Assembly: GCA_943354875.1 (NCBI GenBank)
Contig: CALRDJ010000005.1
Span: forward strand, 1-38,016
Source of the DNA: Candidatus Levybacteria bacterium GW2011_GWA1_37_16
GTDB taxonomy: Bacteria; Patescibacteriota; Microgenomatia; Levybacterales; UBA12049
DNA length: 38,016 nucleotides
Direction: 5' to 3'
Both the position numbers and the translations under genes were made by a program. How positions within the stretch are numbered: position 1 is the stretch's first letter; every line of letters starts with the position of its first letter. Positions 20,202 through 28,355 of this stretch are shown here, piece by piece. The notes below the pieces were generated by a model. It was not told the DNA's origin. It did no database searches and was given only the letters and a program-made list of their open reading frames with translations.

Positions 20202-22554
20202 ACAACACAAAGATAAATGCCAAAAACGCAAAAACACTAACTATGCTTATGACCGTACCTATTCGAAAAGAATCAGGCTCATATGAGAATACAATTTCAT
20301 GATTTCCTTTTCTGATAGGCACACTTCTGAAAGAATAATCAGCTTGATATATCTTACCAAAAACTCCATCAATAGTCACTTTCCAACCAGGAAAATTAGT
20401 ATCAGAAATAAAGAGAAGCTGATCTTCCGTCGAGGACGTTTTCAAAACCACTTTATCAGCTTCATAAGACATAATCTCCACTGAAGCATTCAGATCTTTT
20501 TTTAACAATATGTCTGATGGAATTGACTCTCTGAGGATCAATTTTTCTTTGAGTGGAAACGCCCTATCATGGATTAACTCTGCAACCTTATTTGGATTTT
20601 TCTCCACTACGTAATCTGAGAAAAGCGCCACCCTTGGAAGTGCCTGTTTATTTTCATATATAGACCACGCTCCCTCATGCCAAATGAGAAAATATACTTC
20701 CTTCGGAAATGTTTCGACATCGGGAGACTCCGAGTGAGATCTATCCAATACATATTTAACGCCAAGTAAATTTAACATAACCTGTCTATGTGAATTTTTC
20801 CGTAAATCTTCCTTTCCATATCCCGGCTGTATCATCCCTTCGGAGCGGGCAGTAATGATAGACCCATTTCCAGATGTACTTACGATTTCTCCATATTCAC
20901 GTGGATACAGCGGATCATATCCATCAGGAGAATATAATTTTTCAAATCCAGTAAGATTTGATTCTATGCTTCCGCTCCCATATCCCCAAATACGATTTAT
21001 AGATGTGTTTTGTTTTAGATACGTAAAAACTGCTGTACTCGGATATAAGTATTTTAAAGGTGCGAAAGGGGTAATTTTTTCAAAAAAATAAAATAGGTCA
21101 AAGACTGTTATCAACAGTATTCCACCGATTACGACATATCGTTTTACATTTAATTTCATTTTTGAAAAATAAAGAACGGTGAAAATTCCATTGCCAAAAA
21201 GAAATAAAGTGGGAAGTACTAAATTTCGATAGATCGTTCTTGCTTCTGATTGCACGTTTGGGGCGAAAAGTGCGTAAGCCCAAGTAATCATAATTATGGC
21301 ACCTACGCTTCCGAGAACCATCCAATATTTTTTCTTTTCTTCTTGCTTTAAGAAATACTCAAATCCAAATCCAGCTAATATACTTCCTGTAAAAGCAAAG
21401 ATGCTCAGTATTCTGGTCGGCACAGTGGTAGAAATAATCGGAATGGGCAATAAATAGAAATACTTAGTGACGAACAAATCGGTTGCAAATAATAACGATG
21501 CTATAAATAGGATTCCAAATATTTTTATCTCTTTTCTCTTTTTAAATTGAGTCAATGAAAAAACAGCAAAAACGAATGGAATGAAGCCAAAATACGAAAC
21601 CCGCTCTATATAAGTGCCATAAAACCAATGATTTCGCGCAGCAGGATGACCGAAAAAGTTGGGAACTAAGATAGTTATCCAATACCAAACTGGATTTAAT
21701 AATTTTTCTATTACTGAAAGACTGTAATTGTTTCTCGCAGAGTGAGAAAAAAGTTCTAACGTAGGCAAAAGCTGAAACATCGAAAATAAAAGTGGCGTAC
21801 CTAACAAAATACCCACAAGAATTATTCTCTTAAAATTCACATTTTTCGCAGTCAGTAGCTTTCCGAAAAAATAAACCAAGAAAACCACTGTCTCATAAAA
21901 ATACCCCTGAATATACCCACCCAAGAACGAGAAAGTGAAAGCATACACTATGCATGTTACATATCTTAGCTGAAACTTCTTAAGCATCTTCTCACTCAAA
22001 TATAAAATAAGTGGAAGCCAAAGAAATGTATGTCCTACATTTCCATATTCCAACCACACCACCATGTAGGAAGAAAAAGCAGCGGTAATTGATGAAAAAA
22101 TACTTGGAATTTTTGAAATTGAAAGTTCTCTCAAAAAGAGATAAGTAAAAAATCCAAATAAAAGTGGAATGAGATATATATACACAGTCCAAGCTAGCCC
22201 AAAAGGCAAGACTAGAAATAAAACATTAAGTGGATAAAACACCCCACTTTGAAAATTCGCCATAAGCGGAGTTCCAGAAAGATTATATGGATTCCATAAT
22301 GGTATCTGACCTACATTCCAAAGAGAGGTTGACAAATATTTCCATGGGAGAAGTTGACGAATCACATCTGGTCCCTGCGCTTTGTTCGTTACGCCACCTG
22401 GCGCATATCCATCATACGAGTTTGTGTTATATGGTGGATATCCACCGACGAGTAGATCTCCAGGAAATGGAATCTGACCCCTTAATATGGGATGAAAAAA
22501 TAAAAGTGTTGTGCCAAAAAGAATAAGTAATGTCCAGAAGAGTTCTTTTTTCAT
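20179..22554 (-). CDS. YfhO-family membrane protein
   Basis: ORF 20179-22644; internal start MKKELFWTLLILFG at 22554 gives a 4-bp overlap with the upstream gene. IPLWNPYNLSGTPLMANFQSGVFYPLNVLF, SDTNFPGWKVTIDG. Confidence 0.8.
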   Translation of the reverse strand: MKKELFWTLLILFGTTLLFFHPILRGQIPFPGDLLVGGYPPYNTNSYDGYAPGGVTNKAQGPDVIRQLLPWKYLSTSLWNVGQIPLWNPYNLSGTPLMANFQSGVFYPLNVLFLVLPFGLAWTVYIYLIPLLFGFFTYLFLRELSISKIPSIFSSITAAFSSYMVVWLEYGNVGHTFLWLPLILYLSEKMLKKFQLRYVTCIVYAFTFSFLGGYIQGYFYETVVFLVYFFGKLLTAKNVNFKRIILVGILLGTPLLFSMFQLLPTLELFSHSARNNYSLSVIEKLLNPVWYWITILVPNFFGHPAARNHWFYGTYIERVSYFGFIPFVFAVFSLTQFKKRKEIKIFGILFIASLLFATDLFVTKYFYLLPIPIISTTVPTRILSIFAFTGSILAGFGFEYFLKQEEKKKYWMVLGSVGAIIMITWAYALFAPNVQSEARTIYRNLVLPTLFLFGNGIFTVLYFSKMKLNVKRYVVIGGILLITVFDLFYFFEKITPFAPLKYLYPSTAVFTYLKQNTSINRIWGYGSGSIESNLTGFEKLYSPDGYDPLYPREYGEIVSTSGNGSIITARSEGMIQPGYGKEDLRKNSHRQVMLNLLGVKYVLDRSHSESPDVETFPKEVYFLIWHEGAWSIYENKQALPRVALFSDYVVEKNPNKVAELIHDRAFPLKEKLILRESIPSDILLKKDLNASVEIMSYEADKVVLKTSSTEDQLLFISDTNFPGWKVTIDGVFGKIYQADYSFRSVPIRKGNHEIVFSYEPDSFRIGTVISIVSVFAFLAFIFVLYVKKIRI

Positions 22555-24089
22555 GGAGAGATAATTTGATATACCGTCAAGTATCGAGGACCAGTAGCAA
22601 GTCCCCGGGTATATCGCTGTACGATCTTCAAATTCCTCTCCCAACCAATTGGTGCCAGTCCTGCTTTGCTACAGCCAGGACAAGGCTGATAAAATACTAT
22701 GTATGTCGGCATCTTTTTACTTTGATCGAGTAACTCTTGGGACACAGTATCACCTAAAGGCCAGTATCCTACAATTTTTATGTTAGGATTTTGAACGAGA
22801 TAAATTTCATATGCAAAAGGCATGAGACCAAATGTCCCCTGAGTCGCCAAATATATCGGCCCACGACTCGCTTCTTTTTCGAAAAATTCTACAGATTCCT
22901 TGACCCCTCCACCAGCTGGCCAGTCCAAAAGGTATTGCCTAAGATCTGAACGAGGAAGTGGAGCGTTCTTCAAATTAAATAAAACAAAGTAATCCATGTA
23001 GAGTGGCCAGACAAAAAATAGCGCAAACACCAAATATCCTAATTTTTTATTTTTTATTCTGTCTTTCAACTCCAGTAGTGTATATGCCACTAGTGGAATT
23101 AGGGATAATGTCATAAATAGCACAAATCGAGGATAAATAGTTTTACCGAAGAAAGTAAGATATATAAACGGAACTAAGAATATGAAAATAAGAAAAACCT
23201 TTTCCCGAAAGTGCTTCTTCTGAATAAACAATCCTATTGGAACAAGAACTACCCAGGGAATTGTCATATAATTCCAGAACCAATCCCAAAGTCCTCTGAA
23301 ATTACTCCACAATGAAAAATATTTATTCGGAAGCCACCACCACTCCTCAAGTGTATAAACGAATAAGTTATTCTTATCAGAAATGATATGGAAAAATGGT
23401 GAAAGCCTGAGAATCGAGTAGCAAAGAAATGCAAGCACCGTGGAGACTAAGGCCAATCCGGCAAGCTTAAAAAGCCTGTATTTTACATTTTTTCCAGTAA
23501 AATCGAAAAATAATAAACCGAATATGGGGAACAGCAGGCTGAAAAATGCGTTCGTTTTCGTGAGCATTCCACCACCAACTACCAAACCAAATATAAGTGC
23601 TACGTCGAGACGAACAGTTCGAATCAGCAAGAATGCTATAAACAGACTCCAAATCGTAAAAGTCCCGACAAGCGTGTCGTACATAGCCATGCGATCGTAG
23701 ACTAACGCAAATGGATATATTAGATATAAGATACTGGAGAGTACTCCCACTCGAACACTCTTAAATATTTCACGACCCAGAAAAAATAATCCTATCATGC
23801 TCACAAGTCCTGCAAGAACTGATACCATACGTCCAGCCATGAGCGGATCTGAAATGAACTTCATAAGGATCATAGCTATCCAGACATACATCGGTTGTTT
23901 TCCGTCGGTGAGTGAAATAAATCTCCAGTTCGCATCTTGCTTGGCTATTTGTGACCAGCGGATATAGATGGCCTCATCGGTAAAGATAGGCATTTCTGTG
24001 AGGTGGTATGTACGAACAACAAAATATATAAGAGATAAAAATCCGAGTAAAATGCCTACTTTCCACCATTTTTTCATGAAATCTATCAT
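22551..24089 (-). CDS. GT-C glycosyltransferase, PMT-like (GT39 superfamily)
   Basis: ORF; MPIFTDEAIYIRWSQIAKQDANWRFISLTDGKQPMYVWI, LMAGRMVSVLAGLVSMIGLF. Confidence 0.8.
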   Translation of the reverse strand: MIDFMKKWWKVGILLGFLSLIYFVVRTYHLTEMPIFTDEAIYIRWSQIAKQDANWRFISLTDGKQPMYVWIAMILMKFISDPLMAGRMVSVLAGLVSMIGLFFLGREIFKSVRVGVLSSILYLIYPFALVYDRMAMYDTLVGTFTIWSLFIAFLLIRTVRLDVALIFGLVVGGGMLTKTNAFFSLLFPIFGLLFFDFTGKNVKYRLFKLAGLALVSTVLAFLCYSILRLSPFFHIISDKNNLFVYTLEEWWWLPNKYFSLWSNFRGLWDWFWNYMTIPWVVLVPIGLFIQKKHFREKVFLIFIFLVPFIYLTFFGKTIYPRFVLFMTLSLIPLVAYTLLELKDRIKNKKLGYLVFALFFVWPLYMDYFVLFNLKNAPLPRSDLRQYLLDWPAGGGVKESVEFFEKEASRGPIYLATQGTFGLMPFAYEIYLVQNPNIKIVGYWPLGDTVSQELLDQSKKMPTYIVFYQPCPGCSKAGLAPIGWERNLKIVQRYTRGLATGPRYLTVYQIISP

Positions 24090-24090
24090 A

Positions 24091-25251
24091 TTATTTCCAC
24101 TTTCTAAGCATAGCAGTTTTAATAAACCAACTTCCAGTCAAGATTATGGATAAAACTATGCCACCAATCATTATCTGATTGAGAGTCTGTGGAATCGGAG
24201 TATCCCAGTTTCCGACATATAAAAATGGCAGGTACTGTAATAGTGCTGCAATTGATAACACTACTGCGGAGATACTGATAAAATATTTTTTTGACAGGAG
24301 AGCTGCAAAGGGCAAAGCATAGAGCAAGTACCACGGCTGAAATGTAGTTCTCTGTGTCGCTACGAGTACTGCCCCAACCATAAGAAGTAATCCCGCACCA
24401 TACGCCATGTGTACGTTTTTTCTCAGTAGAAGAAATACAGGTAGTAAAAGTCCTGTCGCAAATTTCACTCCGACTGACAAGCCAAGCAACACCACACTTC
24501 CTGCGTATTTCTTATCTAAGAACCATACCATCGCCATAAGCACCAATGCCATCATCACGATATCATTATGAGCAGATACCAAACTCTCTACGAGAACTAA
24601 TGGATTAAACGCGAAAAACCCCAAGACGAACAGCTCATTCCCTACTGTTTTTTTCGCCAAGCGATATATGGCATAACATGCGAGTAAAAAGCTAGCGGAC
24701 ATAAGGAGCTTAAATAAAATAAGTGTAGGGAGTAAGAGCTTAAAACCTAAAAATGAGAGTGGCACAGTGAATAGCAACCATACAGGACCATACGGATAGG
24801 TACGATGTGTCCAATGCATGAATGACAACATAGGATCTCCTGGAAAGTCGAGTGCCTTATGGTCATAAGGATTTTGACTATAGTAGGTAATTATCTTCGC
24901 ATCAAATATATAATTAAATAGATCGTAAGAAAACGCATTATAGGAAAACGTGAGAATTACCGTGGTCAAAACAATTAAAACCCAGACCAATCCTTCTGAG
25001 ATCTTTTTATTTTTTACCATCCACAAGATAGTGAGATAAAAAATAAACAAAACACTCACTATTCCTACAAATAAATATGCAGATAATGGCCGATCGAAAT
25101 ATCCTATGTGCTGGAAAAACTTCTGAATTCCCTGCCAGACAGAAACTCTCGACAAAGTGAGAGACAAATCGACTTGAGTAAATGAATAGAAAAGAAGAAG
25201 AAGAACCGAGAGAATATATCCTGCGCTAAAAAGTTTTAGACCAAATTTCAT
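24091..25251 (-). CDS. Multi-pass membrane GT-C/GT87-like mannosyltransferase
   Basis: ORF; SYDLFNYIFDAKIITYYSQNPYD, YPYGPVWLLFTVPLS, FNPLVLVESLVSAHNDIVMMALVLMA. Confidence 0.65.
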   Translation of the reverse strand: MKFGLKLFSAGYILSVLLLLFYSFTQVDLSLTLSRVSVWQGIQKFFQHIGYFDRPLSAYLFVGIVSVLFIFYLTILWMVKNKKISEGLVWVLIVLTTVILTFSYNAFSYDLFNYIFDAKIITYYSQNPYDHKALDFPGDPMLSFMHWTHRTYPYGPVWLLFTVPLSFLGFKLLLPTLILFKLLMSASFLLACYAIYRLAKKTVGNELFVLGFFAFNPLVLVESLVSAHNDIVMMALVLMAMVWFLDKKYAGSVVLLGLSVGVKFATGLLLPVFLLLRKNVHMAYGAGLLLMVGAVLVATQRTTFQPWYLLYALPFAALLSKKYFISISAVVLSIAALLQYLPFLYVGNWDTPIPQTLNQIMIGGIVLSIILTGSWFIKTAMLRKWK

Positions 25252-26003
25252 ACGGAGTATTTTCCTGATACATCATTTTTTTTAATCCTCCACAAGTCTG
25301 CAATACCCTCTAGAGAATCTTTTATAGGATTCACACGCCGTGTTTCGACATATAACCATTCGACCGGTACTTCTTTTATTTTATATCCCATTTTATCCGC
25401 GACGAATAAAAGCTCGACATCAAACCCTGCGGTAACGCTCGAGCCAGACTTCTTTCGATATCCATGATGCAATGTATTTAAAAATCCAAATATACTTCGT
25501 GCCGCATCCTGTCTGAACAGCTTAAATCCACATTGGGTATCTGAGATTTCAGATAATCCCACGACTGTACTTCGAAGTATCATCCAAACTCTGGACATAA
25601 TAACTCTCGTCCATGGAGAATTTTTCCGTCTTGTATTTCGAGATCCAATCACGACCTCATATCCCTCTACATTTCTTAAAAGCTTGTCTATCTCTTCAAT
25701 CGGCGTAGCCTGATCCATGTCGGTAAAGAGCACATATTCACCCTTAGCTGCGAGTACTCCTGCAGTCACAGCGCCTGCTTTTCCTAAATGCGCATTCTTA
25801 ACTAATCTGAATTCTTTATTCTCTGAAGCAAACTTTTCCATATACTCGATGCTCCCATCACCAGAGCCATCATCGACGATAATTACCTCAAATGAAAACT
25901 TTTTACTGGAGAGAAACCGCTCGACTTTCTGTAAAACACCTTTTTGGAGATTTGCCATCTCATCGAAGCATGGGATAACCACTGAAAGAAAGATTTTGCT
26001 CAC
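25248..26003 (-). CDS. Glycosyltransferase family 2, dolichyl-phosphate beta-glucosyltransferase-like
   Basis: ORF; LSVVIPCFDEMANLQKGV, LFTDMDQATPIEEI, IGSRNTRRKNSPWTRVIMSR, DTQCGFKLF. Confidence 0.87.
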   Translation of the reverse strand: MSKIFLSVVIPCFDEMANLQKGVLQKVERFLSSKKFSFEVIIVDDGSGDGSIEYMEKFASENKEFRLVKNAHLGKAGAVTAGVLAAKGEYVLFTDMDQATPIEEIDKLLRNVEGYEVVIGSRNTRRKNSPWTRVIMSRVWMILRSTVVGLSEISDTQCGFKLFRQDAARSIFGFLNTLHHGYRKKSGSSVTAGFDVELLFVADKMGYKIKEVPVEWLYVETRRVNPIKDSLEGIADLWRIKKNDVSGKYSV

Positions 26004-26045
26004 GAGGAAATTATACTAGAAATAGAAGCACTTCACAAATCTCTT
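26003..26045 (-). promoter_or_regulatory. Putative promoter of the minus-strand glycosyltransferase cluster
   Basis: Minus strand reads TTGTGA-17 nt-TATAAT upstream of ATG at 26003. Confidence 0.5.
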
Positions 26046-26048
26046 TTA

Positions 26049-26077
26049 TTGAGATTCGAGCCGATTTAAGGTAAAAT
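26049..26077 (+). promoter_or_regulatory. Putative sigma70-type promoter of tRNA-Glu
   Basis: TTGAGA (26049-26054), 17-bp spacer, TAAAAT (26072-26077), 13 nt before the tRNA. Confidence 0.6.
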
Positions 26078-26090
26078 AGGATCACCACTT

Positions 26091-26166
26091 GGCCCCATCG
26101 TCTAGTGGCCTAGGACATCAGATTCTCATTCTGAGAACCGGGATTCGAATTCCCGTGGGGTCACCA
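26091..26166 (+). tRNA. tRNA-Glu (anticodon CTC)
   Basis: Cloverleaf folded by hand: acceptor GGCCCCA/TGGGGTC, anticodon stem-loop TCAGA-TTCTCAT-TCTGA with CTC, T-arm CCGGGATTCGAATTCCCG; CCA at 26164-26166. Confidence 0.93.
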
Positions 26167-27637
26167 AAGTTGTTTCATCGCCTGAAAAATCCCTAATTAG
26201 GTTGAAAGGAAGGCCTAAAGTAGCGGTTCCAAAGTTTTCGTTAGATACAGGAAGACCGTTTGGAAACATCAACGATTGGAAACGTTGTTTATTATCAAAA
26301 GACGCTTCAAACCAAACAGAAGAAACATTCTCAAGCAAGCTCTCTGCAAGACTTACAATGTGATCCATATTTGCTTCTATTGACCTAAGCTCAGTTCGCT
26401 CCAGTTCTTGCATAGCTAACTGGTCGCTGAAGGCCTCTACTTGCTCTTTGTATTCCTTATCACTTACTGTTCCCTGAAGGTTCTTAACTAACAATCGCTT
26501 CTTTAGTTCTTTAAGGTTAAAAATTTCAGTATCTATCTCATCTATTGCTTTCTTTTCTTCAGCATGTTTTCTTTTCCATATATCAACTAGTAGTAATTTG
26601 AATATCTTATTAAACTCTTTATTTGGCTGGATATACTTGAGATAATCATAAAATTTATTTTCAAATACCTCTTTTGATACCCTCACGGCACCACAAATGC
26701 AATGATAATATGAATACTTTTTACTTCTTCCAGTAGAACTACTTGCGGTAATATTTCTTGCACATTTTAGACATTTAAGGATATTTTTTAGTGGGAAATT
26801 ATGGTTGTTAGTTGAATGAGAAACAGATGCCTGAACAGACCTTCCAAGCCTAATTGATTCTACCTTATAAAAAAGATCATTGCTGATTAGGGGTTTATGT
26901 ATACCCAGATGGGTTTCGCCCCAAGCTTGGCATATTCCTATATAAAGCTTGTTGCTAAACATTTTGATCAAAAATTGAGAGGTAATTTTCTTACCATTGC
27001 CTGTTCTTAAGCCCAATCTATTTATTTTATTTACAACAAACTTTATTGTATAGCCACCATTTGCATAAATTTCAAATGCCTTTTTAATAAATTGCGCACT
27101 ATTTGCATCTACAATTAATCCAATTGGGGAGTTTTTGTAACCCAAGGGGGCTTTCCATGGCCATTGTCCCTGTCTTAGTTTTTCGAGCATTCCTGCTTTT
27201 GTTCTTTCAGATCTTGTATCATTATCAAATTGAGCTGCTGCTGAAAAAATGGACTCCATAAATTTCCCTCCGGGTGTATCGTCAACTAGCTCTGTTGCCG
27301 AACGAACCTTAACTCCCAATTTAAGCAAGATTGCCTTAACAGTGTGATGATCTGCAGATGAACGAGAAAACCTGTCAAATTTATAGACAAGTAGCACATC
27401 TACCAAGCCCTTATTTTTTCTACAATATTCAATTAACTTGATGAGTTCAGTTCTATTCGCAGTTTTAGCAGATTCTCCCTCTTCTTTAAAAACTTCTATG
27501 ACCTCCCATTCTTGCCTTTGCGCATACTCTCTACACGCCTTTTCTTGTGAACTAAGTGAGAAATTTTCTACCTGTTCTTTTGTAGAGACTCGTGTGTAAA
27601 GGATTGCTTTCATGGTTTTTATCTGTTCTATTTCCAT
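26126..27637 (-). CDS. Large serine recombinase / site-specific integrase (resolvase + recombinase + zinc beta-ribbon)
   Basis: ORF; AILYTRVSTKEQ, VLLVYKFDRFSRSSADHHTVKAILLKLGVKVRSATE, GKFMESIFSAAAQFDNDTRSERTKAGM, ILKCLKCARNITAS...YYHCICGA, C-terminal coiled coil. Confidence 0.95.
   Translation of the reverse strand: MEIEQIKTMKAILYTRVSTKEQVENFSLSSQEKACREYAQRQEWEVIEVFKEEGESAKTANRTELIKLIEYCRKNKGLVDVLLVYKFDRFSRSSADHHTVKAILLKLGVKVRSATELVDDTPGGKFMESIFSAAAQFDNDTRSERTKAGMLEKLRQGQWPWKAPLGYKNSPIGLIVDANSAQFIKKAFEIYANGGYTIKFVVNKINRLGLRTGNGKKITSQFLIKMFSNKLYIGICQAWGETHLGIHKPLISNDLFYKVESIRLGRSVQASVSHSTNNHNFPLKNILKCLKCARNITASSSTGRSKKYSYYHCICGAVRVSKEVFENKFYDYLKYIQPNKEFNKIFKLLLVDIWKRKHAEEKKAIDEIDTEIFNLKELKKRLLVKNLQGTVSDKEYKEQVEAFSDQLAMQELERTELRSIEANMDHIVSLAESLLENVSSVWFEASFDNKQRFQSLMFPNGLPVSNENFGTATLGLPFNLIRDFSGDETTLVTPREFESRFSE
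26151..26164 (+). repeat. Left att core direct repeat (within tRNA-Glu)
   Basis: tcccgtggggtcac, identical to 34330-34343. Confidence 0.85.
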
Positions 27638-27677
27638 TGTGTGCCTTTCATTTTATCGAGTCAATAACCCCAAGTTG

Positions 27678-27815
27678 TTATTTGGAACCATTTTCTGCAG
27701 CCTCAAGCATAAGTTCTGCTAGATGCTCCAACTGATTAAGTATCTCCTGTACTTGGTGGTCGGAATAATCCTTAGATTTTTTACCTAATATTTTCCTAAC
27801 TTCTATGATAGTCAT
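27678..27815 (-). CDS. Small hypothetical protein, 45 aa (not in the ORF track)
   Basis: Hand translation: MTIIEVRKILGKKSKDYSDHQVQEILNQLEHLAELMLEAAENGSK*; start 27815, stop 27678-27680. Confidence 0.6.
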   Translation of the reverse strand: MTIIEVRKILGKKSKDYSDHQVQEILNQLEHLAELMLEAAENGSK

Positions 27816-27869
27816 AAAAAAAATCAGCATCCGGTTGGGGAACAAGATGCTGATCACTTTCCCCCAACC
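27816..27869 (-). ncRNA. Predicted H-type pseudoknot followed by poly-T (regulatory RNA or terminator)
   Basis: Minus strand: GGTTGGGG-GAAAGTGA-TCAGCATC-TTGTT-CCCCAACC-G-GATGCTGA-TTTTTTTT; two perfect 8-bp interleaved stems (one extendable to 9 bp) then T8. Confidence 0.6.
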
Positions 27870-27883
27870 TATTTTCCTACTAA

Positions 27884-27951
27884 AAAAGGACTACAAATCT
27901 CTAGAATAAAACTCAAAATATCGAGTTATCTAGACGGTTTGCAGTCCTTTT
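27884..27951. repeat. Long interrupted inverted repeat / hairpin
   Basis: AAAAGGACTaCAAA/TTTGcAGTCCTTTT (13 of 14 paired) enclosing TCTAGA/TCTAGA and AACTC/GAGTT with loop aaaatatc. Confidence 0.8.
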
Positions 27952-28027
27952 AAGGAGTTAGCTTCGTCGTTGAAGTCGGTACTAGGTAAAGTTTAGAGGA
28001 TAAAAGAACAGGAAGGCAAGATGGAGA

Positions 28028-28240
28028 TTAAAGTAGGTCTTTAGCCTGTATTTTTAATGCTTTTGCAATTTTTTCTAGCACTTCAAGTGAAGGAGCGTAT
28101 CTACCTTGTTCAATAAATCCCATGTAGGCCCGGCTAATTCCTACCTTCTCAGCAAGCTCTTCTTGCGTATAGCTTAGCTGCTTTCTTTGCTTCTGAATCT
28201 TATCTCCAATTACTCTTGGCAATCGTGCATTACTTCTCAT
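28028..28240 (-). CDS. XRE-family HTH transcriptional regulator
   Basis: 70-aa ORF; IGDKIQKQRKQLSYTQEELAEKVGISRAYMGFIEQGRYAPSLEVLEKIAKAL. Confidence 0.93.
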   Translation of the reverse strand: MRSNARLPRVIGDKIQKQRKQLSYTQEELAEKVGISRAYMGFIEQGRYAPSLEVLEKIAKALKIQAKDLL

Positions 28241-28275
28241 GGCTTAATTATTGAGGTTAACTGAGGCAAACTAAA

Positions 28276-28338
28276 CTAAGCTACGCTTAGCACTTAGCCT
28301 TGTTTCAAGCTTGTATTTCTGCTAAGCTAGAGTTAGCA
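28276..28338. promoter_or_regulatory. Paired operator-like palindromes in the divergent region beside the XRE gene
   Basis: CTAAGCTACGCTTAGCA (28276-28292) and CTAAGCTAGAGTTAGCA (28322-28338), 14 of 17 identical, each a dyad. Confidence 0.6.
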
Positions 28339-28355
28339 ATATACAATAAATAACT

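Noticed and set aside
22555-22644. 90-bp N-terminal extension of the YfhO ORF overlapping the upstream PMT-like gene
   Set aside because: The internal ATG at 22554 gives a normal signal-anchor start and a standard 4-bp ATGA overlap; the extension is not supported.
27816-27951. Type III toxin-antitoxin RNA (ToxI-like) from the pseudoknot
   Set aside because: No tandem RNA repeats and no ToxN-like protein downstream; the pseudoknot is kept as an unassigned regulatory structure only.
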